A stretch of DNA of 64,000 nucleotides, taken from contig NZ_AP025591.1 of NCBI RefSeq assembly GCF_023169945.1, positions 2,316,501 to 2,380,500 on the forward strand. The letters run 5' to 3'. The notes under the pieces were generated by a model, which saw nothing but the letters and a program-made list of their open reading frames with translations, was not told where the DNA came from and ran no database searches. The DNA is from Anaeromyxobacter oryzae. Its GTDB lineage: Bacteria > Myxococcota > Myxococcia > Myxococcales > Anaeromyxobacteraceae. Both the position numbers and the translations under genes were made by a program. Of this stretch, positions 7,770-16,622 are shown piece after piece (within the stretch, counting starts at the first letter, position 1; the number at the start of each line of letters is the position of its first letter).

Positions 7770-9350
7770 CTACCCCACCCTCCCAAACCACGTCCTGAAC
7801 TCCCCCGCCGCGCCGGCCTCCGAGTGCGCGACGCACCCGATCGCCTGCGCCTTCTCGAGGAGCGGCCCCGGGACGAACGGCGTGACCAGCACGAACGCCT
7901 CGCCTTCCGCGAGCCCGCCGAGCGCCGCCATGACCTGGCCCACCGGGTGCGCGCCGGTCGCGAGCAGCGGCCGCGCGTCGAGCGTGGACACCACCCGGAC
8001 CGCCTCCACCCAGGCCGGCCGCGGCCCCGACGGCGGCGCGGCGGCCGTCGGCCCGCCCGCGGTCGCGTGAGCGCAGCCGTGCCCGTCCGCCGGCGTCCGC
8101 GCGGGCTGCGGCTCGGGCGCCGTCGGCGCCTGCCACGCGAGGAGCCGCTGCTCGCCCTGGAGGGCGCGCTTCTCCGTGAGGTCCTGCGTCATCTCCAGGC
8201 AGCCGAGGTAGCCGCCGTCCGCGCCGCGGAGCGCGCGGTACTCGATGTGGACGAAGCGCTCGCGGTGCTGGATCCAGAACGCCGCGGTGTCGTGGGTGCC
8301 GGCCTTGAAGCCGTCCAGGATCCGCTCGACGGTCCCGACGGACGAGGGCGGGTGGCAGAGCTGCACCTTGCGCCCGAGCACCGCCCTGGACCGCGAGAAC
8401 ACGCGGTCCTTGCCGTGGCTGAACCACCGCACGCGATCCTCCGCGTCGACAAACGTCGCGTCGAGCGGGAGCGCGCCGAGGATGGCCTCGAGCTGGGCGT
8501 GGGCGAGCGTGCCGGTGGGGAGGCGCACCTTCCCGGCCCCGGCGGCGGCCTCGTCGACCGCGACGCCCGCGGGGCGCCACTCCGCCTCCGGCTCCACGAG
8601 GCACCACCCGAGCTCGTCGCTCTGGCGGGCGATCTCCCACCACTCCCGCTCCTCGAGCACGTCGAGGCACATGGGGAGGAGGATCTTCTCCTCCTTGTCC
8701 ACCATGTCCCGGATCGCCTCGGCGAACGGCTGGAGCGAGCCCTCCGCGATGGCCCGCGCCGCCGTCGCGCCCGACGCGCTCGCCAGCGCCGCGAGCGCGC
8801 CGCGGAGGAGCGCCCGCGCCTCGTCGTGCTTGCCCCACATCACCTGGGGCGGCGCGGTGATCCCGTGGGCCTCGAGGAACGGGAAGAGGAGGTGCTCCTT
8901 GCGCTGGTAGTGCTTCTCCACGTCCGCGAGCGCGTTCACGCGGACGCGCGCGGAGAGGAGGTCCGGCCCCGCGTCGTCGCCGTCGGCGAGGACCTCGATG
9001 CGGCCGCAGAGGTGGAGCAGGGCGCCCGCCTCGCGGAGGAGCGCGGCGTTCTCCGCGGAGAGGATCTGGGCGGGGTGGCCCGGGGGCGGCCGACGCGCGA
9101 GGGACGTGTCGATCGCCCCCGAGAGCGCCGCCGAGTGCAGGTGGCAGAGGCGCGTCACCTCCTCCGGAGGCATCCCGTCCTCGACGAGCTCCTGCTCCAC
9201 CTCCACCACCAGGCCGTACGGCACCTGGCCGAGGAGGCGCACCAGCTGCCGCTGGACCACGTCCGGCGTGGTGCCGGCGTGCAGGTCGAGGATGAGCCGC
9301 TTCAGGACGTCCTTCCGATCCGGCGCGCCCGTCTCGATGAGCTCGCTCAC
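7770..9350 (-). CDS. DUF438/hemerythrin-like/PAS sensor with C-terminal DUF2249 domain
   Basis: The 526-residue protein begins with a DUF438 region (DVLKRLILDLHAGTTPDVVQRQL, 13 onward in two blocks). A His/Glu-rich four-helix section of hemerythrin type follows (EKHYQRKEHLLFP, MWGKHDEAR, DKEEKILLP). Then comes a PAS domain (DATFVDAEDRVRWFSHGKDRVF), and a C-terminal DUF2249 domain (STLDARPLLATGAHPV...LVTPFVPGPLLEKA). Such proteins are regarded as di-iron or haem sensors of oxygen or nitric oxide; the ligand here is unknown. The start is a GTG at 9350 preceded by GGAGG, overlapping the stop of the cupin gene in a GTGA arrangement, so the two form an operon. Confidence 0.82.
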   Translation of the reverse strand: MSELIETGAPDRKDVLKRLILDLHAGTTPDVVQRQLVRLLGQVPYGLVVEVEQELVEDGMPPEEVTRLCHLHSAALSGAIDTSLARRPPPGHPAQILSAENAALLREAGALLHLCGRIEVLADGDDAGPDLLSARVRVNALADVEKHYQRKEHLLFPFLEAHGITAPPQVMWGKHDEARALLRGALAALASASGATAARAIAEGSLQPFAEAIRDMVDKEEKILLPMCLDVLEEREWWEIARQSDELGWCLVEPEAEWRPAGVAVDEAAAGAGKVRLPTGTLAHAQLEAILGALPLDATFVDAEDRVRWFSHGKDRVFSRSRAVLGRKVQLCHPPSSVGTVERILDGFKAGTHDTAAFWIQHRERFVHIEYRALRGADGGYLGCLEMTQDLTEKRALQGEQRLLAWQAPTAPEPQPARTPADGHGCAHATAGGPTAAAPPSGPRPAWVEAVRVVSTLDARPLLATGAHPVGQVMAALGGLAEGEAFVLVTPFVPGPLLEKAQAIGCVAHSEAGAAGEFRTWFGRVG

Positions 9351-9718
9351 CGGGCCTCCGGATCGCGGACCATCGCGAGGAGCATCTTGAAGCGGGTGCG
9401 AGCCTTCACCGCGTGCGCGACGTGCGCCGGCATCCGCACCGTCTCTCCGGCGCGGGCGCGCACCGGCGCGCCACCGATGGTGAGCTCCACCTCGCCGTCG
9501 AGCACCTGCACGAAGGCGTCGAACGGCGCGGTGTGCTCCGAGAGCTCCTCGCCGGCGTCGAACGCGAAGAGGGTGAGCGTCCCGCCGCGCGACTTCGCGA
9601 TCGTCCGGCTCACCACCGCGCCGGGCGCGTACTGGACCTCGTCCTCGAGCCGCACCGCGCGCGCGGGCGGGACCGCTGCCGCGGGCTCGACCACCTTGAG
9701 GGCTGCCGTCGCTGCCAT
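9347..9718 (-). CDS. Small single-domain cupin protein
   Basis: This 123-residue beta-barrel protein of the cupin_2 type has cupin motif 1 around SEHTAPFDAFVQVLDGEVEL and motif 2 as AGETVRMPAHVAHAVKA. The usual metal-binding HxH of motif 1 is reduced to one His (SEHTAP), while two His remain in motif 2. It is the first gene of the two-gene unit with the DUF438 sensor. In related genomes such pairs sit with anaerobic or nitrosative stress genes; a sensor or small-molecule-binding role is an inference. Confidence 0.82.
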   Translation of the reverse strand: MAATAALKVVEPAAAVPPARAVRLEDEVQYAPGAVVSRTIAKSRGGTLTLFAFDAGEELSEHTAPFDAFVQVLDGEVELTIGGAPVRARAGETVRMPAHVAHAVKARTRFKMLLAMVRDPEAR

Positions 9719-9917
9719 GTTCGCTCGCTCCTCTCGGGCGCGGGCGAGCGGGAGGGCCGCACCGCACGCGCCGTCGTTCTGCCAGGGAGAAGAGCAAGGA
9801 CCCGGCCAGCGGCGGAACCACGCGAGATCAGGGCGATCCGGCGCGAGGCGCGGACGTGGTCACCGAAATCCGGGTGAACGCGGCACCGCGTCCTCGTTGC
9901 ACCGCCGCAGCGGTGCC

Positions 9918-11405
9918 TCAGGCGCGGCGTCGCGAGCGGGCCGGCAGCGCCCGGACCGCGGCGGCGTCGCCCTCCTCGCCTTCCTGCGCGGACGCGGCCC
10001 CGTCCAGGGCGCCGGCGGCGGCGAGCGTCGAGCGCCGGACGAGGAGGAGCGTCACGTCGTCGACGAGCTGCGCCCGGAACGCGGCCAGCTCGGCGAAGAG
10101 CGACTCGATGGCCCGGTCGAGCGGGCCCGAGGCCACGCGCGCGAGCGCGGCGGCGAGCCGACCCTCGCCGAACATCTCGCCGGACGCGCTCATCGCCTCG
10201 GTGGCGCCGTCCGTGTAGAAGAGCGCGACGTCGCCCTCGTGCATCGGCACCGCCTGGTCCCGCACGGCGCGGCGCGTGTCCTCGACGACGCCGAGCCAGC
10301 ACCCCTCGTTCGACACCGTCTCGACCTGGCCGGTGGCGGCGCGCCAGACGAGGACGTCCTGGTGCTTGCCGGCGAGGACGAGCTGGTCGTCCTCGAGCCG
10401 CACGACGTTCAGCGTCATGTAGCGGCTCGCGCGGAGGCGCGAGATGTTCTCGAGCAGGACGCCGTTCACGTGGTGGAACACGTCGGCCGGTCCGAGGGCC
10501 GGGTTCTCGCGGACGAGCGAGAGGATGCTCGTCTGCGTCATCATCATGACGAGGCCGGACTCGACGCCGTGGCCGGACACGTCGCCGATGGCGATCCAGT
10601 GCCGCCCCTCCCCCGCCTCGACGATGTCGTAGTAGTCGCCGCCCACCTCGGCGGCGGGGAGCATCCGCGCCGCCACGTCGTAGGCCCCCACGCGCCGGTT
10701 CTGCGGCAGCAGCGCGGTCTGGATCCGCTTCGCGACCTCCATCTCGCCCCAGAGGGCGTCGCGCGCCGACTTGAGCTCGGCGCGGGAGCGCTCGAGGTTC
10801 TGGTTCGCCTCGAGGAGATCCGTGCGGGCCGCGAACTCGTTCTCGATGAGCTCGAACTTCGCGGTGGCGGTCGCGATGGCCGCGACGACCATCGAGCCGA
10901 GGAAGAAGAGGTTGTTCACCAGCGCGGCGACATGGAACGGACCGCCCCAGATCGCGTTCACGAGGACGTACATCATCACCGTGAGGAGCGAGTTCGCCGC
11001 CGCGTACGACGTGCGCCAGGGGATGAGCAGGTTCGCCGCGATGATGAGGTTCAGCCCGGCGTAGTACGACGAGTCGAAGCCGCCGAGGTCGACCGTCATC
11101 CACGTGATCATCCCGCCGACGATGACGGTGAACGCGAACCCGTGGAGGAACGACCACCGAGAGGCGTGCGTGAGCCGGATCGTGACGAGCTGCACGACCA
11201 TGAAGCCGGTCACGGCGAAGCGGTAGGTGGCGAACCGCCCGAAGAGCTCGGGCGGCATCGTGAACCAGTCCAGCACGAGGAAGAGCGGGACGAGGACCGC
11301 CGCCATGAGCGCGACCGTCCCGCACCACCGGTGGACGAGGCCATCGTGATACAGGTCGAAGTCGCTCGGCGGCGCGCCGCCCAGGCGTGTGCGGGATGCG
11401 GTCAG
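9918..11405 (-). CDS. Membrane-anchored PP2C-type serine phosphatase (RsbU/SpoIIE-like)
   Basis: About 495 residues. Roughly six membrane helices fill the first 215 residues. A coiled coil follows (FAARTDLLEANQNLERSRAEL), then the RsbU linker MEVAKRIQTALLPQ, then a PP2C_SIGMA phosphatase with EVGGDYYDI, GDVSGHGVESG and FYTDGATEAM. It would dephosphorylate the STAS protein encoded two genes upstream. No ATG, GTG or TTG occurs in frame before residue 34. I chose the CTG at 11405, which overlaps the methyltransferase stop by four bases and follows GGAG. The first ATG, at 11306, would cut into the first helix. Last gene of a four-gene operon. Confidence 0.82.
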   Translation of the reverse strand: MTASRTRLGGAPPSDFDLYHDGLVHRWCGTVALMAAVLVPLFLVLDWFTMPPELFGRFATYRFAVTGFMVVQLVTIRLTHASRWSFLHGFAFTVIVGGMITWMTVDLGGFDSSYYAGLNLIIAANLLIPWRTSYAAANSLLTVMMYVLVNAIWGGPFHVAALVNNLFFLGSMVVAAIATATAKFELIENEFAARTDLLEANQNLERSRAELKSARDALWGEMEVAKRIQTALLPQNRRVGAYDVAARMLPAAEVGGDYYDIVEAGEGRHWIAIGDVSGHGVESGLVMMMTQTSILSLVRENPALGPADVFHHVNGVLLENISRLRASRYMTLNVVRLEDDQLVLAGKHQDVLVWRAATGQVETVSNEGCWLGVVEDTRRAVRDQAVPMHEGDVALFYTDGATEAMSASGEMFGEGRLAAALARVASGPLDRAIESLFAELAAFRAQLVDDVTLLLVRRSTLAAAGALDGAASAQEGEEGDAAAVRALPARSRRRA

Positions 11406-12817
11406 GCGGGCTTCTCCAGGCGCAGGAACATCTGGCAGCGGGTCTCGTCGAAGCCGATGGACACCGAGGCGGCGTCGAGGCCGTCCGCGAGCGCGCGGAG
11501 GCTCTCCTCGGTGCGGTAGGTGAGGGGCCAGTCGCCCCAGTAGTCCATGTGGAGCCGGGTCGCGGTCTGGACGTGGAAGTTGCCGACGACGAGGATGCCG
11601 CCGGGGACGAGGAGCTCGTACGTCTTCGCGAGCACGGCCTTCGCCACCGGCTGCGTGAGGTAGTCGAAGAGCCCCATCGAGTAGACGAAGTGGTGCTCCC
11701 CGAAGCGCCGCCGCAGGTCGCGGGTCCGGAGCATGGTCCGGACCGAGTCCTGGTGGTAGTGGACCGCGAGGCCACCGCGGAGGCGCGCCTCGATGCGCCG
11801 GACCGTGCCGCGCGCGAGCTCGAGCGCGTGCGGATCCTGGTCGAGGAGCGACACGTCGAAGCGGGCGGCGTCCTCGGCCCCGAGGAAGACGTCGTCGAGC
11901 TCGCAGGCGGGGCCGCAGGCGAGGGAGAGGAACCGGAAGCCGCGCGGGCCGAGGCCCGGGAAGCGCGCGTGGATCTCGCGGAGCATGGCCGGCACGAGGC
12001 GGCGGCGGTTCCGGACCGCCTGCGCGGCCGCGGTCTCGATGCCGTGCTTGTGCATGAGCTGGTTGAAGGTGGACGCGCCGACGTACTCGTCGGCGTAGAT
12101 CATCACCATCAGCTCCGCGTCGCCGGCGTAGCCGGACGGCTTCAGGTTCGTCCGCTTCATGAACTCCGACGCGAGCAGGTACGGCCAGAGGTGGCGGCGC
12201 AGGTAGAACCCGTGCCGCTCGTGGTCCTCCTTCGTGTAGTGCCGGACGATCTGCCCGAGCTCCTGCACCTTCGTGTCGAGGTAGGCCATGAAGCGCCGGC
12301 CCTCGGTGGCGAGGAGGGCCTCGCGCGCGGCCTGCGCGACGTCGGCCGGCTCCGAGACGAGCACGCGGTCCTGCTCGTCGAAGAAGCGCCGCCACACCGA
12401 GAGGTCGTACGCGACGTCGGCGACGTGGGCGCGGAACTCCGGCCGGATCCGCTCCTTCTGCGCGAGCACCACCGGCACGTTGTCGAACCAGCTCCGCAGG
12501 TCGACCACGCGGCCGTCGTTCACGAGCGCGTGACAGTCGTGCAGGTTCCCGGTGAACACGAGCCGGTGCGGGCCGCCCCGCACGCCGCGGAGGAGGCGCC
12601 CGGGCCCGAGCCGCGCCGGGCCCGACGGCAGGTCCGCGCGCAGGTACACGCCCTCCACCGCGTCCTCGGCGAGGAGCACGTCCAGGTCCACGTGCAGCGA
12701 GAGCCGGCTCGCCGCCGCGACGGCGGCGGGCACGGCCTCGCCGTTCACCTCGAGGGTGACGCGGAGGCGCGCCTCGGGGGGCACGAGCTCACCGGCCGTG
12801 GACCGAGATGCGGCCAT
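11402..12817 (-). CDS. Class I SAM-dependent methyltransferase with N-terminal accessory domain
   Basis: 471 residues. The C-terminal half is a Rossmann methyltransferase: FLSLACGPACEL is the SAM-binding motif I, followed by SLLDQDPHALELA (motif II) and FVYSMGLFDYL. The first ~110 residues form a beta-rich domain that could be PilZ-like. The architecture recalls the methyltransferases annotated for 3-hydroxypalmitate methyl ester synthesis (PhcB-like), but the substrate cannot be read from sequence. The ATG at 12817 overlaps the STAS gene by 29 bases; a GTG at 12784, five bases past the STAS stop, is an equally plausible start. Its place inside a partner-switching operon suggests it is an output or regulated enzyme. 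Confidence 0.75.
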   Translation of the reverse strand: MAASRSTAGELVPPEARLRVTLEVNGEAVPAAVAAASRLSLHVDLDVLLAEDAVEGVYLRADLPSGPARLGPGRLLRGVRGGPHRLVFTGNLHDCHALVNDGRVVDLRSWFDNVPVVLAQKERIRPEFRAHVADVAYDLSVWRRFFDEQDRVLVSEPADVAQAAREALLATEGRRFMAYLDTKVQELGQIVRHYTKEDHERHGFYLRRHLWPYLLASEFMKRTNLKPSGYAGDAELMVMIYADEYVGASTFNQLMHKHGIETAAAQAVRNRRRLVPAMLREIHARFPGLGPRGFRFLSLACGPACELDDVFLGAEDAARFDVSLLDQDPHALELARGTVRRIEARLRGGLAVHYHQDSVRTMLRTRDLRRRFGEHHFVYSMGLFDYLTQPVAKAVLAKTYELLVPGGILVVGNFHVQTATRLHMDYWGDWPLTYRTEESLRALADGLDAASVSIGFDETRCQMFLRLEKPA

Positions 12818-13163
12818 CCTGGGTCTCGAAGGTGCGAAGGGCGCTGAAGGAGAGGGCCTGCCACTTGCGCGCGAGGCTGTACTCGAGCACGAGGGTCACG
12901 CCGGCGCGGCGCGCCTCGTCGACGGCCTTCACCACCGGCGTGAACGTGGAGGAGTTCATGTACTCGAGCGGCGAGAAGTCGTGGACGAGCTTCGCGTTCG
13001 CGGTGCGCGCCCGCTCCAGCACCTCCGCGAGCACCGGCACGAGGAACCGCCCCGGCTCGCGATCCGCGCTCTTGCCGCGCCAGACCACCCGGACCTCGCC
13101 CGGCGACTGCGACACCTCGAGGGCGAGGTCGCCCTCGACGTACCGGTTCACCACATCGGTCAT
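12789..13163 (-). CDS. STAS-type anti-anti-sigma-like protein
   Basis: A 124-residue STAS-fold protein. The canonical phosphorylation motif (D-S-S-G) appears as LEYMNSSTFTPVV, so the Asp is Asn but the serine pair is kept, which would allow phosphorylation by the neighbouring ATPase. The ATG at 13163 overlaps the TGA of the upstream kinase-like gene (ATGA). The longer open frame upstream is a shadow of that gene. Expected role: phosphorylation-controlled binding switch between the RsbW-like ATPase and the PP2C phosphatase. Confidence 0.78.
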   Translation of the reverse strand: MTDVVNRYVEGDLALEVSQSPGEVRVVWRGKSADREPGRFLVPVLAEVLERARTANAKLVHDFSPLEYMNSSTFTPVVKAVDEARRAGVTLVLEYSLARKWQALSFSALRTFETQDGRISVHGR

Positions 13164-13687
13164 GCGGTCTCTCCCTCGCGGCGGTACACCGCGGAGACGG
13201 CGAGCGTGTTCCCAGAGTCCACGTAGAAGTCGAGGACGCAGCGGCCCTCGTAGGCGATGCGCGTGAGCCCGAGCCCGCTCTTCCCGTGAGCGTACGGCTC
13301 CGACGAGACCTGCTTCAGGCGCTCGACGTAGGCCTCGAACGGATCCTGGAAGCTGCGGATCCACTGCACGGTCCGGTCGAAGACGCGCAGGTGGGCGTCG
13401 TCCACGCCGAGGCGGCTCGCGACCTCGACGGTCACGTCATCGCGCTCGACCCGCACCCGGATCCGGACCGCCTCGCCGGGCCCGAACGCGCCGTACTTCA
13501 CCGCGTTCTCGAGCAGCTCCTGCGCCACCATCGAGATCGCATACGCCTCGTCCGGCCCCAGCCCCGCCTCCTCGAGCATGGACCGGCACGGCTCCCAGAC
13601 CGCCTTCACGGCGGCCCAGTCCGGCGGCAACGTCAGCTCCAGGGCATTCGTATCCACGGCCTCGCTCGTGACCAGGCTCAAACGCAC
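13160..13687 (-). CDS. RsbW-like ATP-binding anti-sigma/serine kinase
   Basis: A 175-residue GHKL ATPase of the HATPase_c_2 type. The N-box is AQELLENAVKYG and the G2 box GKSGLGLTRIAYEG. It lacks any histidine-kinase dimerisation domain, so it belongs to the RsbW/SpoIIAB family of serine kinases rather than two-component sensors. It begins with GTG at 13687 and leads a minus-strand operon: ATPase, STAS protein, methyltransferase, PP2C phosphatase. No sigma factor is encoded nearby, so the partner may be another protein. Confidence 0.82.
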   Translation of the reverse strand: MRLSLVTSEAVDTNALELTLPPDWAAVKAVWEPCRSMLEEAGLGPDEAYAISMVAQELLENAVKYGAFGPGEAVRIRVRVERDDVTVEVASRLGVDDAHLRVFDRTVQWIRSFQDPFEAYVERLKQVSSEPYAHGKSGLGLTRIAYEGRCVLDFYVDSGNTLAVSAVYRREGETA

Positions 13688-13782
13688 ACCCCCCGGTGTC
13701 GTGCTGTACCGCGATTGTAGTACGCCGGCGTCCGCGCGAGAAATCCGGGATCCCGGGCGTTAAGAGCGTGCGAGAGGGCGCC

Positions 13783-14532
13783 GTGAAGATCGGGACCTGG
13801 AACGTGAACGGTATCCGGGCCCGGGAGGCCCAGGTCCTGGAATGGGTCGCGCGCGAGCACCCCGACGTGGTCTGCCTCCAGGAGATCAAGGCGCCGCCCT
13901 CGAAGGTCCCGGCGGCCCTGTGCGACCTCGACGGCTACTGGTGCCTCTGGCACGGCGCGTCGGCCTACTCCGGCGTCGCGCTGCACGTCCGGCGCGACGT
14001 CGCGCCGGAGCGGCCCGCGTTCGTGCACCCGGCCTTCGACACCGAGACCCGCATCGCGACGGTGGACGTCGGCGGCGTCACCTTCGCGTCGGTGTACGTC
14101 CCGAACGGCGGCAAGGACTTTCCCGCGAAGCTCCGGTTCCTGGAGGCGATGGAGCGCTTCGCGGCCGACGCCCACGCGGCGGGCCGGCGGCTGGTGCTCT
14201 GCGGAGACCTGAACGTCGCGCGCACGGATCAGGACGTGCACCCGAAGGAGCGGAAGGCCGGCCTGGTCGGCCAGCGTCCCGACGAGCGTGCGCTGCTCGA
14301 GAAGATCCTCTCGCACGGCCTCGTCGACGTCGGCCGCGCGATGGACCCCGCGAACGACGGCCTCTTCACCTGGTGGGCGCCCTGGCGGAACCTGCGGCAG
14401 CGGAACATCGGCTGGCGCATCGACTACGTCCTCGCGAGCACCGCCCTCGCCCAGGCGACGAGCCGCTGCGCGGTGCTCGCCGACTTCGGCACGAGCGATC
14501 ACGCGCCGGTCGTGGCCGAGTTCCGGGCCTGA
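13783..14532 (+). CDS. xthA: Exodeoxyribonuclease III (AP endonuclease)
   Basis: 249 residues, the normal length for this Mg-dependent AP endonuclease and 3'-5' exonuclease of base excision repair. Motifs are in order: KIGTWNVNGIRAR at the N-terminus, LQEIKA (metal-binding Glu), GDLNVARTDQDV, WRIDYVLAS and SDHAPV (catalytic His). The GTG at 13783 gives the canonical start immediately before KIGTWNVNG, with GAGAGGG upstream. It is divergent from the RsbW-like gene, and its stop is 14 bases from the converging DUF72 gene. Confidence 0.95.
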   Translation: MKIGTWNVNGIRAREAQVLEWVAREHPDVVCLQEIKAPPSKVPAALCDLDGYWCLWHGASAYSGVALHVRRDVAPERPAFVHPAFDTETRIATVDVGGVTFASVYVPNGGKDFPAKLRFLEAMERFAADAHAAGRRLVLCGDLNVARTDQDVHPKERKAGLVGQRPDERALLEKILSHGLVDVGRAMDPANDGLFTWWAPWRNLRQRNIGWRIDYVLASTALAQATSRCAVLADFGTSDHAPVVAEFRA

Positions 14533-14546
14533 GGGATCGCGGGAGC

Positions 14547-15488
14547 TCACGGCGAGATCGCGTCGGCGCCGGCGCTCGAGCCGGGCGCCGTGACGAAGGG
14601 CGCGAGCGCCGCCCGGTAGGCTGCCACGAGGTCAGGCGGCGCCTCGACGCGCCGCTTCTCCACCATCGCCTCGAGCATCTTCGCGTTGGCGGGGGCCTGG
14701 CCGCGGAAGTGGTTGTTCGTGACGACGTAGACGTCCGGCGCGCGCGGCGTCTCCGCCATCTCGACGATCCGCTCCGCCCACGGCGCGAGCTCCTCGGCGG
14801 AGTACAGGTAGTCGTACCGCGCGTCGCGTCCGGCGCCCTTCCTGAACCAGTCCCTCCAGTTGCGGCCGTGGACGCGGACGTAGGCGACGTCGGAGGTGAC
14901 GCGCGCCCGCGGGCCGAGCGAGCGGCGGAAGCGCGGTTGATCGACGTTCACCATCCCGACGCCGGCGTCCGCGAGCGCGTGCAGGACCTCGGGATCGTCC
15001 CACGACGCGTGCCGCACCTCGAGGACCAGCGGGAGCCCGGCGAGCGCCCGGAAGACTCCGCGGAGCCACTCCTCCGAGGCCTCGTCGCGCTTGAACGACC
15101 AGGGGAACTGCAGCAGCGCCGCCCCGAGCCGCCCCTCCTCGTGCAGCCGATCGAGCGCTGCGCGCGCCTGCGCGACCTCCTCGGCGCCGTACGGCTCGCG
15201 GTCGTGCGTGAACCGGCGCCAGACCTTCGCGCCGAAGCGGAACGCCGGGAAGTCCCGGACACGCTCGCACCAGCGCGCCGCGACGTCCGCCGGGAACGGC
15301 CGGTAGAACGTCGCGTTCACCTCGACGGTCGAGAAGAAGCGCGCCAGGTACGCGAGCCGGTCGAAGCCCTTCCCCTCGGGGCGCGGATACACGATCCCCG
15401 CCCAGTCGGCGTACTCCCATCCCGCCGGTCCGTAGCGGATCACGCGCGCACCCGGTCCTCGGGTAACGAGCGCCGGGGTGGTTGGCAA
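14547..15488 (-). CDS. DUF72 (YecE-like) family protein
   Basis: Up to 313 residues with the TIM-barrel features of the YecE/DUF72 family: VIRYGPAGWEYADW, STVEVNATFYRPF, FRFGAKV, LQFPWSFK and YVRVHGRN. Biochemical function of the family is not established. The start is uncertain: a TTG at 15488 has a ribosome site that is too close, while a GTG at 15443 begins right at the conserved VIRYGPAGW. I give the longer frame, but the GTG may be the real start. Confidence 0.85.
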   Translation of the reverse strand: MPTTPALVTRGPGARVIRYGPAGWEYADWAGIVYPRPEGKGFDRLAYLARFFSTVEVNATFYRPFPADVAARWCERVRDFPAFRFGAKVWRRFTHDREPYGAEEVAQARAALDRLHEEGRLGAALLQFPWSFKRDEASEEWLRGVFRALAGLPLVLEVRHASWDDPEVLHALADAGVGMVNVDQPRFRRSLGPRARVTSDVAYVRVHGRNWRDWFRKGAGRDARYDYLYSAEELAPWAERIVEMAETPRAPDVYVVTNNHFRGQAPANAKMLEAMVEKRRVEAPPDLVAAYRAALAPFVTAPGSSAGADAISP

Positions 15489-15548
15489 GCTCCTGCGTCG
15501 CGGTCGCGGGCGGGTTTCCGGTTACAATCGCCGCGGCCCGAGACCACG

Positions 15549-16472
15549 ATGCCGAACGACGAGATCGAGCGCACCTGGACCGCGGTGCCGCGCCTCACCC
15601 CTCCGGATCGCCGCCACGCCTTCTTCCTCGTGCTCGCGGGTCCCCAGTTCGGAGAGATCTTCCCCCTCGAGCCCGGGCGCGAGCTGCTCGTCGGGCGCCG
15701 CGAGGACGCGGACATCCCGATCCGCGACGACGGCATCTCCCGCCGCCACGCGGCCATCCGCGTCGAGGGCGAGGGCGCGGTGATCCGCGATCTCGGCAGC
15801 GTGAACGGCACGTGGGTCGACGGCGTCCGCGTCGAGGCGGCGCCGCTGGTCGACGGGTCGCGGGTCGCCATCGGCGGCGCGACGACGCTCAAGTTCGCCT
15901 ACACGGACGAGCTCGAGGCCCGGTGGCAGCTCAAGCTCGCAGAGAGCGCCCTCCAGGACCCGCTCACGGGGCTGTCCAACCGCCGCCACCTCGAGGAGCG
16001 GCTCGCGGCCGAGGTCGCCGCCGGCCTGCGTCACGCGCGGCCGGTCTCGGTCCTGCTCGTCGACGTCGATCACTTCAAGGCGGTGAACGACGCGCACGGC
16101 CACCTTGCGGGGGACGAGGCGCTCAAGATGGTCGCGTTCGTGCTCCGCGGGGCGGTTCGCAAGGAGGACGTCCTCGCGCGCTTCGGCGGCGAGGAGTTCG
16201 TGGTGGTCGCGCGCGAGACGCCGCTCGCCGGCGCCCGCGCGCTCGGGGAGCGGATCCGGCGCGCGGTGGAGCGGAGCCGCTGCGCCTGGCAGGGCCAGGA
16301 TCTCGCCCTCACCGTCTCGATCGGCGTCACCGTGTCGGTCGGAGCCGCCCAGCTCGAGCCGGGGCGGACGGAGCGGGAGCTGCTCGAGAGCGCGGATCGC
16401 GCGCTGTACCTCGCGAAGCAGGGCGGCCGGAACCGGGTGGTCGCGATCCCCGCGGCTCCCTCCGCGCGGTGA
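15549..16472 (+). CDS. FHA-GGDEF diguanylate cyclase
   Basis: 307 residues. An N-terminal FHA domain (about 25-115) binds phosphothreonine peptides: LLVGRREDADIPI, GISRRHAAI and LGSVNGTWVDG carry the Arg, Ser-Arg-His and Asn signature. The GGDEF domain (about 140-300) has LQDPLTGLSNRRHLEE, DVDHFKAVND and the active-site motif FGGEEF. An RKED allosteric I-site lies exactly five residues before GGEEF. It should therefore make cyclic di-GMP with product inhibition, switched by a Ser/Thr-kinase signal. No membrane segment is visible, so it is cytoplasmic. Confidence 0.92.
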   Translation: MPNDEIERTWTAVPRLTPPDRRHAFFLVLAGPQFGEIFPLEPGRELLVGRREDADIPIRDDGISRRHAAIRVEGEGAVIRDLGSVNGTWVDGVRVEAAPLVDGSRVAIGGATTLKFAYTDELEARWQLKLAESALQDPLTGLSNRRHLEERLAAEVAAGLRHARPVSVLLVDVDHFKAVNDAHGHLAGDEALKMVAFVLRGAVRKEDVLARFGGEEFVVVARETPLAGARALGERIRRAVERSRCAWQGQDLALTVSIGVTVSVGAAQLEPGRTERELLESADRALYLAKQGGRNRVVAIPAAPSAR

Positions 16473-16622
16473 GGCCCGGCCGTCGCCGGGGGGGCACCTT
16501 GACGCTGCGCGGCGACGGAGCGATCCTCGGCGCCGTTCCCTGCCTCGTGTGAGCCCGGCCGCGCGCTTCCGGCGCGGGGCCCGACGGCTCCCCGAAACGG
16601 CGGAGACGGAGGCAGCCCTTCG

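Noticed and set aside
9719..9917. FNR/CRP-type box upstream of the cupin-DUF438 operon
   Set aside because: Only an imperfect GGTCACC...GGGTGAAC pair was found near 9857-9875; it does not match TTGAT-N4-ATCAA.
16473..16622. Small ORF between the FHA-GGDEF and GAF genes
   Set aside because: The open frames are continuations of shadow frames, without a ribosome site or consistent codon bias.
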